The notes beneath the pieces are model-generated. The model saw only the letters and a list, made by a program, of their open reading frames with translations, did not search any database and was not told the origin of the DNA. Below are positions 22,790-34,318 of a DNA stretch of 64,000 nucleotides, piece after piece. Each line of letters opens with the position of its first letter. Position 1 is the stretch's first letter. The DNA is taken from positions 491,647-555,646 of the forward strand of contig MNCI01007630.1 of NCBI GenBank assembly GCA_015680685.1, read 5' to 3'. Source of the stretch: Gnetum montanum (lineage: Eukaryota > Streptophyta > Gnetopsida > Gnetales > Gnetaceae). The translations under genes and the position numbers were made by a program.

Positions 22790-24260
22790 TTGGTTTTATT
22801 GATTTTGTAAAAGTATATGTTTCAGTGACCTGTGCAAAATTATGGTTACACTTGCATAAAATTGGTGTTCCTTTAGATTTGATTGCAACAACTCAAAGAT
22901 TGTATAAGGAAGTGATAATTGAAATTAAAGATAGTAACTCAAAGAAAAAAATTCAATTCTAAAGTACAGTTGAAGTTAAGCAAGGTTGTCCACTTTTTCC
23001 AACTCTCTTGGTATCCTTATTGACAAAGTGTAGGAATGAATATGCAATAGGCAAGATAGTCATGTTATCAAAGCTAGATCCTAAGCAGTGAATCTTCTTT
23101 TTTATATGCAAATGATGCGACCTTGATCTCTACTACTACAAAATGTACATAAAATATGTTGCAAATTCTAGAAAATTATTATAGTTCATTTAGCCTTCAA
23201 GTGAATGTAGATAAAACTGAATTGATGATTTAGGGTATAAGATATAACTATTATGACTTACATTTTGGAGGTACCAATGTGCAAATAGTAGATTCTTTTA
23301 AATATTTGGGTCTCATTTATATGAACAATTACATGTTGGAAAAATACATTAAAGAAAAAAATAGAAAGAGGTTTAAAGGCTCTGTATGTGTAAGGATTTA
23401 GGACTCTTAGGCTTGAAAACTTAGAAAACAAAATTTTTAGAGTATCATCTATCCTATTGTATTATATGGATGTGTTGTTTTGGGACATAGATTTAATGCT
23501 AAACTTTGGAAAGATATTGAAAGAATGCAAAAAAATTTTCTTCTCGATGAGTTAAAGGTGAAGATGTAAAAACCTTAATGTTATAATGTAAATGTGATTT
23601 ATTACCTTTAGAAGTAGAAGCCTTGTGCCAATTCATCACATACACTCATAGCTTGCATATCTCAAGGTAAGACAAATTTTCTAATGAAATTTTTGAGGAT
23701 TTGTGAGATCGTGGTTGGTATTTTTAAAGGATATAATGGTTGAGAAAACGGAATATCTATTGGAAGAAGTTGCAGCAAAATCCTAAGCATATTCACCAAC
23801 TAGTTAAACAAAAGGTTTTAACACAGATGTGGTCTAATGTGGAAGGTAAGAGATAATTTTATTTATCCCACATTAGATCTAATAAACTAGATGTGAAAGT
23901 TCATTATCTCTCAGTTGCTATTCCCATCAAGTATTAAAATGTTATTAGCAAGCTTCGCTTAAGTTCTCATCATATTATAATTGAAAGTGAAAGATGGATC
24001 CAACTCCTTCAACAAGAGCACATTTGTAGGTTGTGTAGATTGAGTGTCCTTGAAGATGAGTTACATATGTTTTTTTCTTGTACTGTGACTACCCATTCAA
24101 GACATTGTTATAACGTTATAGTAAAAAGCTTGTAAGATTTATTTTTGATGCCCCCATTAGTGCTTGGTCAATTTCAAGAGTGTATCTTTATTTTCCATAA
24201 AAATGTAATATCTTATCAATAGATCCCATGGGTCTTTAAATGTAATAAAGCTTCATTTTA
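22790..24260 (+). pseudogene. Decayed LINE, reverse transcriptase to C-terminal zinc-knuckle region
   Basis: Plus-strand frames give, in order: VPLDLIATTQRLYKEV and EVKQGCPLFPTLL near 22870-23010 (RT fingers and VKQGCPLSP motif), LYANDATLIS near 23105-23135 (degenerate YADD catalytic motif with N for the first D), LQVNVDKTELMI near 23200-23230, VDSFKYLGLIY near 23290-23330, and near 24000-24090 ERWIQLLQQEHICRLCRL with DELHMFFSC (C-terminal cysteine region). Stops and frame changes lie between them. It is a different copy from the LINE at the left edge and in opposite orientation. Confidence 0.8.
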
Positions 24261-24319
24261 TTTCATTTCATAAATCATATCTATAATAAATTTATTTTGG
24301 CAAAGACAAAAATTCATCT

Positions 24320-24715
24320 AAAAGGATAGTGGTTTTGGTTGAGAGGCCAATCCCTCTTGAAGGATAGTGGTGGAAGGATGTCCACACCATTTTGTGCATG
24401 CATAACATATTTGGGTAAGAGAATTTAAATTTACTTGAAATCTATAAGCAAGAGTGGTGGAAGGATGTCCACACTATTTCCTAGATGCTTGTTGGGCCAA
24501 TCCATCCTTTTGGCCAAGAGGCTAATCTATATGAAAGGATAGTGATGGGAGATTATTCACACTATTTTGTCAACACTGAATATATTTTAGTAAAAGAATT
24601 TAAATTTGCATGAAATCTAAAGAGTGGTGGAAGGATGTATGAAGTGTTTTGTGGATGCTTGTTTGACCGAAAGGCTTATACGTCTAGAAGGATAGTGGTT
24701 TTGACCGAGAGGCCA
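24320..24715. repeat. Tandem repeat of about 185 bp, two to two and a half units
   Basis: The segments gaaggatagtg(g/a)tgg, (g)tccacac(c/t)atttt, gaatttaaattt(a/g)c(t/a)tgaaatct and agtggtggaaggatgt recur in order, around 24350-24530 and 24535-24700, with a further ggatagtggttttg.c(c)gagaggcca end at both sides. It directly follows the LINE remnant. Confidence 0.65.
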
Positions 24716-25819
24716 CCTTAATTGTAGGTGGGAGGGAGGTGAATGACACCGTAGTATCTATTTGTACACCGCCAAGTTACACAATGAAATCGCATAAACA
24801 AACTGGAAATACACCAGCAAACCGGAAATAAAAATCCGAAATAAAGAATAAACGAAAGACAGAAAAAACATAGGAAACTTTCATTGTAGCACAGTGCTAC
24901 CAAAAAAAAATAAAATGAAAAAGCAGATTCGATTTTATATGCAGCCACGTCAGTGCTGCAATAAAAAATCAGAAAGCAAATTCTATTTTGAACATGGCCA
25001 CGTCAGACAAACTACTCGTTCCACCCTGATCCTGTGGCTACCAAATCAAAAATAAACTAAAACGAAAAAACGGGAAACCTTTTTTAAAGCGTTCAGAAAT
25101 TTCTAAGTCAGTTTGTGACACCCTCGCTCTTGCTAACCCTAATTGCTGCGTATATACGCCTTCGGTCCCCTCAAATTACGACCACCACAGATGAAACCAT
25201 GACAGAGACAGCGCAGTGGCTACGTTTACGACAGGCACAGTGCAGCTTGGTGATGACCTGCATGAGAGACTCGGTGCAAATCTGTGGCCTTGTGCTTGAC
25301 CCTGAGCACGTGGAGATGTCACCTTGCAGGCCTCAGCAAAGAACTGCATTGTAGCCAATGGCTTTCTAGCGCAGCGGGAAAACCAAAAAGCGCGGTTGGA
25401 AATTCTTTTTTTATAAGCTTATTCATTAACGAGTAAGTATATACTAAGAGTACCGACTCTGTCTGCTCCTCCACATCGTCATTGATATGGCCCAAACAAA
25501 TGTACGAACCCAACCTTCGCTGCTGCAGATGATTTGTCAATCGTTACCCACCGTGACAGGTAGCCAAAACATTTTGAGAAGAACAAAACAAAGTATATTC
25601 TTTGAAATATGTGTACAACCGATCCTTCTTGTGAAGGATAAATAATTACAGTTTGATGACTAGCAAGTTAGTGTGTTTAGCTCTTTGATTTAAATGTTCT
25701 ATCTTCACAGATGGTTAAAAAGAAAATTATCTTATTCTTGCATTGATACCTCTCCTAACATTTCAATAATGATAATGGTAATAAATAGTAGCAACTCATA
25801 TTATCACATATCACATATA
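24716..25819. other. Intergenic, one GC-richer island with promoter-like words
   Basis: At 25110-25400 the base composition rises and an aaccctaa box (25135-25142) is followed by a tatata run (25152), as in some plant promoters. No open frame that follows has a recognisable domain or usable exon borders. Confidence 0.35.
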
Positions 25820-26020
25820 TTAGGTATGTAGTTTACTGTTTAAAAAATAGTATTTTACCACTCTCCGTTTGGGTTTAAGGAGGTAACCCACCACTTGCTG
25901 CATTTGTGGTGGTAGTGCAATCCACTTTGCTATTTTACCGTTTATACTTGATCGTGCAAAATGTTTATAAAATGCTTCTGAATTGGGAATAAAATCCTCA
26001 TAGGCTTGATATTTTGACAT
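25820..26020 (-). CDS. Unrecognised 66-aa exon-like frame
   Basis: Starts with a real ATG (minus strand) and reads without breaks MSKYQAYEDFIPNSEAFYKH, then FARSSINGKIAKWIALPPQM and QQVVGYLLKPKRRVV. The mixed amino-acid content and lack of low complexity look like true protein sequence, unlike most frames nearby. A GT at gagagtg/gtaaaa after the RRVV codons could be a splice donor, so this may be the first exon of a gene or a captured fragment. I do not recognise the family, and no second exon was found to the left. Confidence 0.3.
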   Translation of the reverse strand: MSKYQAYEDFIPNSEAFYKHFARSSINGKIAKWIALPPQMQQVVGYLLKPKRRVVKYYFLNSKLHT

Positions 26021-28667
26021 TGCTTATGGTAAAATAAGGTTACGGTTGTTTCATTGAGATGCTTGCTTTTTTGAAATTAAATGATATCATACTAATAGTG
26101 CTATAGTTGCAAGGTATTTCTATATAATTAAATAGTAACGGTTAATGACCATTGAGTGTAGGAAAGTTCTTTAAAAAAAAAAACTAATTAATGAGTTTCT
26201 TTTTTTTGTTCATGTCTTTTTCTTATTTTGTTTTGTTCCATATATTAGGATTATATTAAACTATATACTGCAAAACGTTTTTATATTATAATATAAACTT
26301 TTCAGTCATCTTCCATTGTTTTGTTGTTCATGTCATGCATGTGCATGCATGTTGTTAATATTTATTCAAACTTTGCAGATATAGAAGTACATGTCTCTTA
26401 ACATAGACATGTATGAATAAATCTCGTTTCATCACGACTAATGCATGCCTTTTAAATTGCAAGCCAATACATTCCTTTAAAATTGCAATGTTCCTATGGT
26501 TCTATTTTGTGCATTCTTTTAAGTATAACACTTTTCAGCATCACTAAATAAAAAATATATTAATATGCTTTTACGGTTTTAAACATGTTACTTTTATTTT
26601 TAACGTCATGGTTTTATTTAATATAAATGATTATGGTGGCTAGCTAGGGTATCAGGGGTTGGAAATGACTTTATGTATCATAGTTAATTGAAGTTGACTA
26701 TGCTTTATACGAGTTGTTGAAATTATTGTTTCACAACAAACTAAGGTAAGAACATTAGCTTATGTTCATACTAACCACTAACATCTTTTAAAACTCATAT
26801 TCTCAAAAACAACAATGCTATATAATGATTATGTTATAAAAGTTATAATGTAATAATTATTTTAGAGCATGCTTGAAAAATTATAAAAGAAAAAGGTTTT
26901 GAACAAATATGAACTTAAATCTAAATTTTATTGAAAAATATTATACTTAAGCAGCATGTATAAGTATGATGAAGTGGAATATTTCAATTTAGGCATTTTT
27001 AGAAACATGGATCCTACTACTATTAGTCCCAATAGAGAAGGTGTAGAACACTCTGTTCATGATCAACTACAACAACTATTAGTTGTAATAGATAATACAA
27101 TTCATGGAGGTCATGGTAGTGCCATGGGCATGGGCATGGCTGAGTTCAAGGATGATCATAGATCATAGAATCTAGAAATTTAGAATCGACGACTGCAAAG
27201 GAGAGAAGATGATTTCATAAACGATGATCAAAATGATGAAACCAAGAATAACAATGGATTCTATGAAATTTAGGAGTATGATAGAAAATTTATTAAGAAA
27301 TATTTTAAAATTTCAAAATAAATAAATTTTTGCATTTTACATCTCTAATTTTAACATTTGTAAATCTTATTGTGTTATTTATGTACTTACATTGTAAAAT
27401 TTTTTTTAGGTTGCATCAACTTCGAACTTTCTCTCATCACTTGGAAATTCATCCTCTAGGAAGATCCATATTATTGATAATAGAAATGTAAATAATCTAA
27501 AATAAATGTAGGTTATTATTATCTGTCCATATTCAAGTTAGTATATATTTTTATTGAATATTTAATTCATGTTTCCTAACATTTTTGACTTTCGTAGGAC
27601 ATTGAAAATGCATCTACACTTATTATTCAAGCTACATTCGTGTGAGAAAGCACAACGAGAGTGAGCGCCAAACAAGGTAACATCAACACAAGGATGAATC
27701 ATATCATTGAAAGCAAAAAGCTACAAAATGTTGCCACTGTACCAATCCTGGAAATGCCTTTTTCAGAAGTTGTTAAGTCTTTTCAAAACTTGCAAAAGAC
27801 ACCTACAAAAATTGATCATGTGATACAAAATTTTAATAGTGTAGTTAAAAGCTTTGCAAACACACATTCTTGCAATGTATATAATGAAATGTTCTTGGCA
27901 TATTATTGGATTCAATGAGAAGTAGAGAAACAAAATATTTTTAACAGTTTTAGTTGAGAGATCAAATGATTTTTTGCTAAAAATAACATGGATCCAAGAA
28001 TTCAACAATCTATACTAGCCTATTTAACTGAGGTTGAAGAAATGTTAATAGCAAAATTCAATCCCATATTGCAAGTTACACATGTAGTTTGTGGACAGTT
28101 TAGGTATAAAGGTTATAAAATTACCTTTTCTTAGGATGTCACATAGATTTCTAAGAGACTTCCTCTTAGAATTAAAGATATCCATTTCTTGATATTAAGA
28201 AGATTATATCAAATGGACACTAGGTTTAATTTCATTATTAACAAGAGATAGGTTTATGAAGCTTTGCCTTTTATGAAGGCAAATGATTTGTACTATTAGG
28301 ATGTCAGGATTGATATGCATGCATTAGATGATGTTGCTGATATCAATGATTCCAACATCTTCCATAGCATTCATTGTATTCTATTGTCAAAAAAGGATGA
28401 AGAAATGAGATTGCAATTTGATGGTCTGTTGGTTTAAACAGATGAAGAAAACATTATCGGTCATACATTGTCAGTTGCACAATGTCCTAGAATTGTAAGA
28501 AATGAAATTGATTGGATAAGATCATNGTAAAAAAAATATTGTTGATGCACCCATAACTATTAAGGAATTACAAGAGAAATTACATAATGCTCCATCACAT
28601 GTCATTGTTAATAATTTAATGTGATATGATACCTTCATTCATGGTACACCATGTGGACCTGTTGGTG

Positions 28668-29883
28668 TGTTTTGATGTGTTCAAAATGTTAAATAAAATG
28701 GAACTAAAGGTTGTTTACATGGTTGTATGATTATTGTGTTTAGGACTACATGGTAGAAAATCAGGATGAGTTGAAGAGGATAAGGAGTGAACTATTTAGA
28801 GCTCAAAGTAGGAGGTCATCCACATGATCTTTAAATGAATATTCAAAGAATGTGGACAAGGACTAGATGTTGTACAAGCAAAGCTATCATCATTAAATCA
28901 TGCAAAAGATCAAAACTATGGACAAGGAACGATGTATTCAAAAGATAAATGAAGATAAAGAAAGACATATCTAGGAAGTAGTAGACATCTTAGTAGAATT
29001 GGGGTGAACTCAGATAAAGACATCTTCAGAAATAGCAAGATATCTTTCTTAGACAAAGATGTCTTTCATGAGGTAAAGATGTCTTTATAGAATGCAAACC
29101 AAGTTCAAAAAGACATCTTCGAGGATGAAGATGTTAGAAAGACATCTTTTAGGAAATAAAGATGTCTTCTCAATATTGAAGGAAAATTCAAAGAGATGTC
29201 TCAGGCATGAGAAAAACATCTTCCATGACCATTAGCTAGCTATTGCAGAAGTTTCAAGATGGATTTAGAAACATGATAGCTATAACAAGACTTGATGTGC
29301 ATTAGGAAATGGGTAAGCCTTGTTGTATTCATTGTACAATCATTTGTAATCATTGAATTCTCTATTGCTCCTCATTGTATTGTCATTTTGGCATTGTAAA
29401 GTGTGTTGTACCTAATTGTACAAGGATCAACAAACTAAGTTGCAATTCTCCCTTGTAATTCTTGTTCTTGTTGCCTTGTGGGGTTGAGTTGTTTAAGCTT
29501 GTTAGGATCTTGTGGGATTAAGTTGTTGGTGCTATGGTAGAACATTCCAGTATGGATCTCAAGATTGTAAAGGTTGTGGAAGCCTTAAAACCATATTTCC
29601 AAGCCTGATGGGACCTTGTGAGGTTGAGTGATTAGTGCTATGGTAGAACACTCTAGAGTGGGGCTTGAAAACTATATAGGATGTGGATGCTTCAACCACA
29701 TTTTGAGAGCAACAAAGTCTGGTAGTTTGCTTGCAATCTATCCTTCGAGTGTGAAGTACCCATGTTGGGGAACCATGTTAATTTGTGTGTGTGCTCTGTT
29801 TCATAAAGATTCAACTTGGGAAACTTATTCATCCCCCTCCTTCTAAGTCTTGTGATCCACATGTGCAGTAGAGCTAACTAACA
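28668..29883. mobile_element. Solo LTR (1216 bp) inserted in the Helitron Rep gene
   Basis: Starts TGTT and ends AACA, and is flanked on both sides by the identical 5-bp TGGTG (28663-28667 and 29884-29888), the target duplication expected of LTR retrotransposon integrase. Taking out the insert and one TGGTG brings the two halves of the Rep reading frame together directly before NQLGMPTIFFTLS. Inside are many copies of aagacatctt (see 28967-29225), a duplicated segment of about 100 bp (29500-29590 and 29605-29695, with gtgctatggtagaacа-like core in both), and near the end a pyrimidine tract ttcatccccctccttctaag of the kind often seen near the 3' end of plant LTRs. Confidence 0.88.
28967..29225. 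repeat. Array of the near-palindrome aagacatctt
   Basis: About a dozen copies of aagacatctt or its reverse complement aagatgtctt, some with one change, lie within 260 bp (for example near 28982, 29017, 29057, 29080, 29110, 29139, 29159). They occupy the front part of the solo LTR, where U3 enhancers would be. Confidence 0.85.
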
Positions 29884-31130
29884 TGGTGAATCAATTGGGA
29901 ATGCCTACTATTTTTTTTACTTTAAGTGTAGTAGATTTCTATTGGCCTAAGTTGCATAATTTAATGGAAGGAGATCCACCTAAGAACTCATCAAAACTAA
30001 AACAATGAAGGTAGAGTAATATCATAGAAAATCCACATATAGTTGCAGAGTTCATGCATCACTATCACATTGCCTTTCTTAAAATAGTTCTGATGAATCA
30101 ATTCCATATTGTTGACTACTAGACAAGATATGAGTGGTAGCATCATGAATCTCCACATGTGCATGGTTTCTTGTGGATACAAGATGCTCCAAAGGTATAT
30201 GAACTCGACCATGATGATCTTGATTTCATGCATAGGGAAAAGGAATTTTTTGATTCAATTACAATTACATGGAATTTAAGATCTACAACTAATGGAAATC
30301 TAAATAATGTAAGTTCTAATTTATCTTTTATGTCCTTTTCACATAGTGTTTTTTTTTTGCAAATATTGCTTGGAATATGTAAATATTGATATCTCCATTC
30401 TTATATCTTTTAATTTGTCTTCCTACTTAGGCTTTACATGTAAATATGTTGCATCATCCATGTGAATTAACTGCTAAAAAACTATGATGTATGGATTTGA
30501 AAACTAATTATGTTGATTTGTTCAATGCTATTCAAAGACATACTATATGCAATCCTAGTGCATGCTTAAGTAAACATATAGAGAAGTTTCCAGGTACCAC
30601 ATTCTAATCAATTGTTATTTCCTTACTATTTCCTCATCATTGCATTCATTTTTATTAGTTGGTAAACTTTAATTTATCTTGGAATAAAAATTGAATAGAT
30701 ATTCACCTTCCATATCTTTTAATTCTAGGTACATTGTTCCTTGGTTGTTATCTTTGAAATCCACTCTTCAAAGGGATTTGGAAAATAATAATGAGATTAA
30801 TTATGTTCCTTGAAGAAACAATTCGAGGCTTAATGTTCATAACATAATGATGCTTTAGACATGAAGGAAAAATATATATTTTTAGCTAGTAAGATAATAA
30901 TATGTTGTCATAAAATATATCATGAAATATGCAGCTAAATCAAAGAAGAAATCACAATTTTTTCATGACATGCTGTTGTAAATTTAGGAGTCAAGGGATC
31001 CTCATGAGGATGCTTTATTAGTCTATAGAAGGCTCATGATGGATGCTGTTGTAGATAGAGAAATTGGTGCTATGGAGATCTATCAAAAATTGTATGTGCT
31101 TCCTTTGGTGTAGTGCGGTTGTTTTTTTTT

Positions 31131-32880
31131 TTTTTTTTTTNGGTATATAAAAAAGGTCTAATTAATTCAAATGAAACTGATGAAGGTGAAAACTATAAAA
31201 GTCTTTTTAATATGTAGCAAAAACATCTTCTTCCAATGGAGGGTGTGTCATTACTACAGGCTTTTAGAGAGTATAATTACAACATGAAGAATTAGAACAA
31301 CCCAAGTTGGAATTCACATCACCTAGAGTGAGATGTTGTTATGAGATATTATTCTAAGTTTTTTATCCCAACGAAACAAGGAAAACAAAAATGAATTGAA
31401 TACTATTGGGCTATGTTGTTATTCCCTATCTGTTTAGAGATGTGAAGTGAGATCTTGGTTCTAATGATGAGGAGATTGAAATAAAGTAGTTGTCCATTCA
31501 ATATCTATATGTAGCATTAGTGATTAATATTGAAAAAGAATTCCAGCAAGCTTTGGAGAAAGAAAGATAATTTGTAGATGTAACTCCCCAAGTACATGAT
31601 CATGAAGAGTATGATTTTGAAAGCCTCAACCATCATTTCTTATCAATAGGTCATTTTCAAAGAATAGAATTAGATATGCTTGGCCTATGAGATGTTGATA
31701 AAATGCAAGATTAAACATTATAGTATCTGGGAGAGGATGCTGCAAAGTTTGCTATGAGCTTTATTGCTAGCAATAAATTATCTTAATCCATGATTGTCAT
31801 TGACCATGACCATGGTGTCTACAATTTTTATAAGTTGGGCTGTAAGCAAAAGAAATGCTACAAGAAAATTGTAAGGCATATGATGTTTTCACAATCAATG
31901 AATAAAGTCATTTTCTCTTTACGAATGATTATCTAGGGAACAAATGGTATGGGAAAGTCATTTTTGACAGGTGAACTTTGTAATGCTTTTATGAAATACT
32001 ATCATAACAAACATAATGCTTTACTTGTCATGGCACCCATAGGAGATGCTCCATTTAACATTTATGCAACAACCATTCATTCGAGTTTGAGAATAAGGAT
32101 ATATGCATACAAGGAACTTTCTTCCTCTACAAAGATAAGTATACAACATTGACTTTCCCAAGCGAGATATATAATAATTANTACCAGGACAATACATAAT
32201 ACTGTGAATCATGCCAAGTGTACCATTTGCCAATCCTACTTCTAGCTAAAAATTAATTGTGAGCATAACCCTTGCACCTTCACATATCAGCAAATATCAC
32301 TCAATATCATCACCGTCATCATCTGAGATTCTAAATCTACAAGGATATTTGTCTGGTACATGCACAACAATGGGTCTAGGCATTTTTAAAAACCTCTTCT
32401 TATTGTGTGATTAGACTTTATTTTTTGTATCATACAAATGTATTGATTCTTCAAAGCCATCTAATCCACTCAAAGTGGATGGAAGATTCATTTGAGCAAC
32501 CAAAAGATTATAATCATCATCAAAGCTTGTTCCTTCCTGATATGCATCAATACTTCTTTGAATCTTTGTTGTTNACATTGTTGTTGATTTTAACTCTTAC
32601 ATTAGATGTTCCTTTGACAATGGTAATCCCCATCATGTGCCAATTGCACCTATGGTCCAAGGAGCATGTGTCAGTTACCATTATGATTGGCATGGCCCAT
32701 GACTATTCATAAATATCAAGGAATGACACTAGATAAGGCTACTATTGACATAGGTTTAAGAGAAGTTATGGGTCTAACAGTTGTTGCATTATCTAGAGTC
32801 AAGATCATTAACTCTTTGAAGATTCATCCTCCTTTCTTTGTGCAAATATAGAAAGATTTTAGATATTAAACATCTCCATA
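31131..32880 (+). pseudogene. Helitron Pif1-like helicase region, decayed
   Basis: Continuation of the Rep region in the same orientation. At about 31925-32110 the frame reads GTNGMGKSFLTGELCNAF (Walker A; the usual sequence is GTxGTGKS), then LLVMAPIGDAPFNIYATTIH and SSLRI, as in Pif1-family helicases. At 32600-32640 and 32697-32840 follow MTIHKYQGMTLDKATIDIGL and GLTVVALSRVKIINSLKIHP, the C-terminal superfamily 1 helicase motifs (TIHKSQG and VALSR). The middle helicase motifs are scattered or lost, and undetermined bases at 31141, 32181 and 32573 interrupt the frame. The Helitron 3' hairpin and CTRR end could not be located safely. Confidence 0.85.
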
Positions 32881-33284
32881 GTAGAATTGTAGAGGAAAAT
32901 TATTTTACTCAATTGGAAGATTAAACATATTGAGTTCACACTTATCACTATATTTTTCCTTTTCATAAATCCTATTCTACATCTCTATAATGTTTGTTGC
33001 AGTAATTGTGTAATGTATTCCTTTATCAACATATATGATTTATGAAATATTTTATTTTTACCCATTTATGCTTACAAATATATATTAGCTAGTGTGCAAA
33101 TAGTGATATTATTGAAATTGTTCAAATAAGATTTTAACAACTTAAACTTTTATAACAATGTCCTTTATAATGATAATTTATAACTTAAAAACTTTCAAAA
33201 ATATTTTAATAACTTAATTTTTATACCAATGAACTTTATAATGATAATTGATAACTTTAAACCTTTGAAAAAAATAATTAAATT
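32881..33284. other. AT-rich sequence downstream of the Helitron
   Basis: No gene. Two copies of a segment around tttataa(t)aatgataattta(t)aactt at about 33165-33190 and 33230-33255 suggest a short local duplication. Confidence 0.5.
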
Positions 33285-33400
33285 CTACTTGTAGCCTGCT
33301 AAATGGTACCATTAGCTTTTATATATATATATATTGGCTAAGATGATTTTAAAGAAGATAATGTTAACCCTTACTACTAGATGAGGAAACAAAATGGAAA

Positions 33401-33630
33401 AAAATGAAATTACTCATCCATCCTCTATTTCTTTACTCATTTCCCAATTTAGTTATACCCTCTTGGTTAAGTTTGTTCTATCTTTGTTTGTTCATGGTGT
33501 TTTTGAGCTTTATTTATGCAAGAGATTTATGTTTCAAAAACATCTTTAACAAACAAAGACAGAACAAAGAGGGTATAGCTAAATTGGGAAAGGGGTAGTA
33601 AAATAGAGGATGGATAAGAGATTTCATTTT
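33401..33630. mobile_element. Foldback/MITE-like element with about 85-bp inverted arms
   Basis: The left arm (33401-33492) and right arm (33549-33630) are inverted copies, starting aaaatgaaat and ending atttcatttt, and share blocks such as ccatcctctatt, ttcccaatttag.tataccctct and tctttgtttgtt. The loop is 56 bp. The RNA would form a long hairpin. The left arm with about 125 bp of further flank (from 33280) recurs at 36957-37165, so it belongs to a dispersed family. No transposase and no clear target duplication. Confidence 0.8.
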
Positions 33631-33717
33631 ATTTTGGCGGAAATGTAACACATTGGATGTGATAGAGGGTGGGAGGGGAGTATATTTTGTCACCATCCTA
33701 CGGAATGATGGGAAAAA

Positions 33718-33975
33718 ACATAAACCAAAGAGCCAAACGAAAATTGGTTTGTGTTCCTATAGGTTTTTGTATTTCAACTGCACACATAAAAACGTGAACC
33801 AAAGAGCTATACGAAAATTGGTTTGTAGTCTCACAAGTTTTCGTATTCCCTGGGCACATAAAAACGCAAACCAAAGAGCCGTATTCTCACAAATTTCATA
33901 TTCCGGCTGCGTACATAAAAACGCAAACTAAAGAGCCATATGAAAATTGGTGTGTGTTACTGCTGCACACATAAT
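33718..33975 (+). repeat. About 70-bp tandem repeat, four units
   Basis: Units begin at aaaccaaagagc-like words near 33722, 33796, 33867 and 33924 and share gaaaattggt(t/g)tgt, a tcacaa(g)tttt tract and gcacacataaaaacg. The unit with cttcata-type loss near 33880 is shorter. Not coding. Confidence 0.8.
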
Positions 33976-34024
33976 AAGGGGTTTCAAAAAACAAGCATAA
34001 GAGAGCACTGGTAGTTTGGTGAGG

Positions 34025-34090
34025 CCAAATGAGAAGATGAAGATGAAAATGGAAAATGAGAAGATGAAGATGAAAATGGAAAAGGAGGAG
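34025..34090 (+). repeat. 27-bp purine-rich tandem repeat
   Basis: Two units of gagaagatgaagatgaaaat plus ggaaaat, followed by a GGA-rich tract. One frame would encode repeated NEKMKMKME but lacks a start codon. Confidence 0.75.
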
Positions 34091-34318
34091 GAGATTGGGG
34101 AAGAGGAAAAGTCAATGACAGCGGGTGTGGTTGAGGGCAGTATCATCAATGAGAGCTCTCCCCAATCTGTAACTCTTCTTTGTTGAAAAACGCCTCAACT
34201 CCTTTCACCTGAAACAGATCATACATGTGATGAGCCAAGGTGTGCTTTGTATCAAGCCCTCTATGATTGATGAACACTTGAACTTTTTATTACTGATGCT
34301 AACCTCACAATTTGAGGG

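Larger units (their letters stand above)
26956..31130 (+). pseudogene. Helitron replication initiator (Rep, HUH endonuclease) region, decayed
   Basis: Plus-strand pieces follow the order of plant RepHel proteins. At about 28020-28330 comes LTEVEEMLIAKFNPILQVTH and FRYKGYKITFS, the conserved part before the Rep domain. At 29895-30240, after a solo LTR, come LGMPTIFFTLSVVDFYWPKL, NPHIVAEFMHHY and YEW..HESPHVHGFLWI; the latter holds the HxH of the HUH endonuclease that nicks DNA in rolling-circle transposition. At 30430-30600 follow HPCELTAKK and AIQRHTICNPSACLSKH, and at 30780-31110 MKYAAKSKKKS and VVDREIGAMEIYQKLYVLPL. Introns are suggested at about 30309-30430 and 30595-30728. Numerous stops make it inactive. 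Single undetermined bases lie at 28526 and 31141. Confidence 0.85.

Noticed and set aside
25115-25358. Overlapping frames on both strands of the GC-richer island
   Set aside because: None has a domain; openness on both strands follows from composition.
28967-29225. CRISPR-like array
   Set aside because: Repeats are only 10 bp, occur in both orientations at irregular spacing, and lie inside a plant solo LTR.
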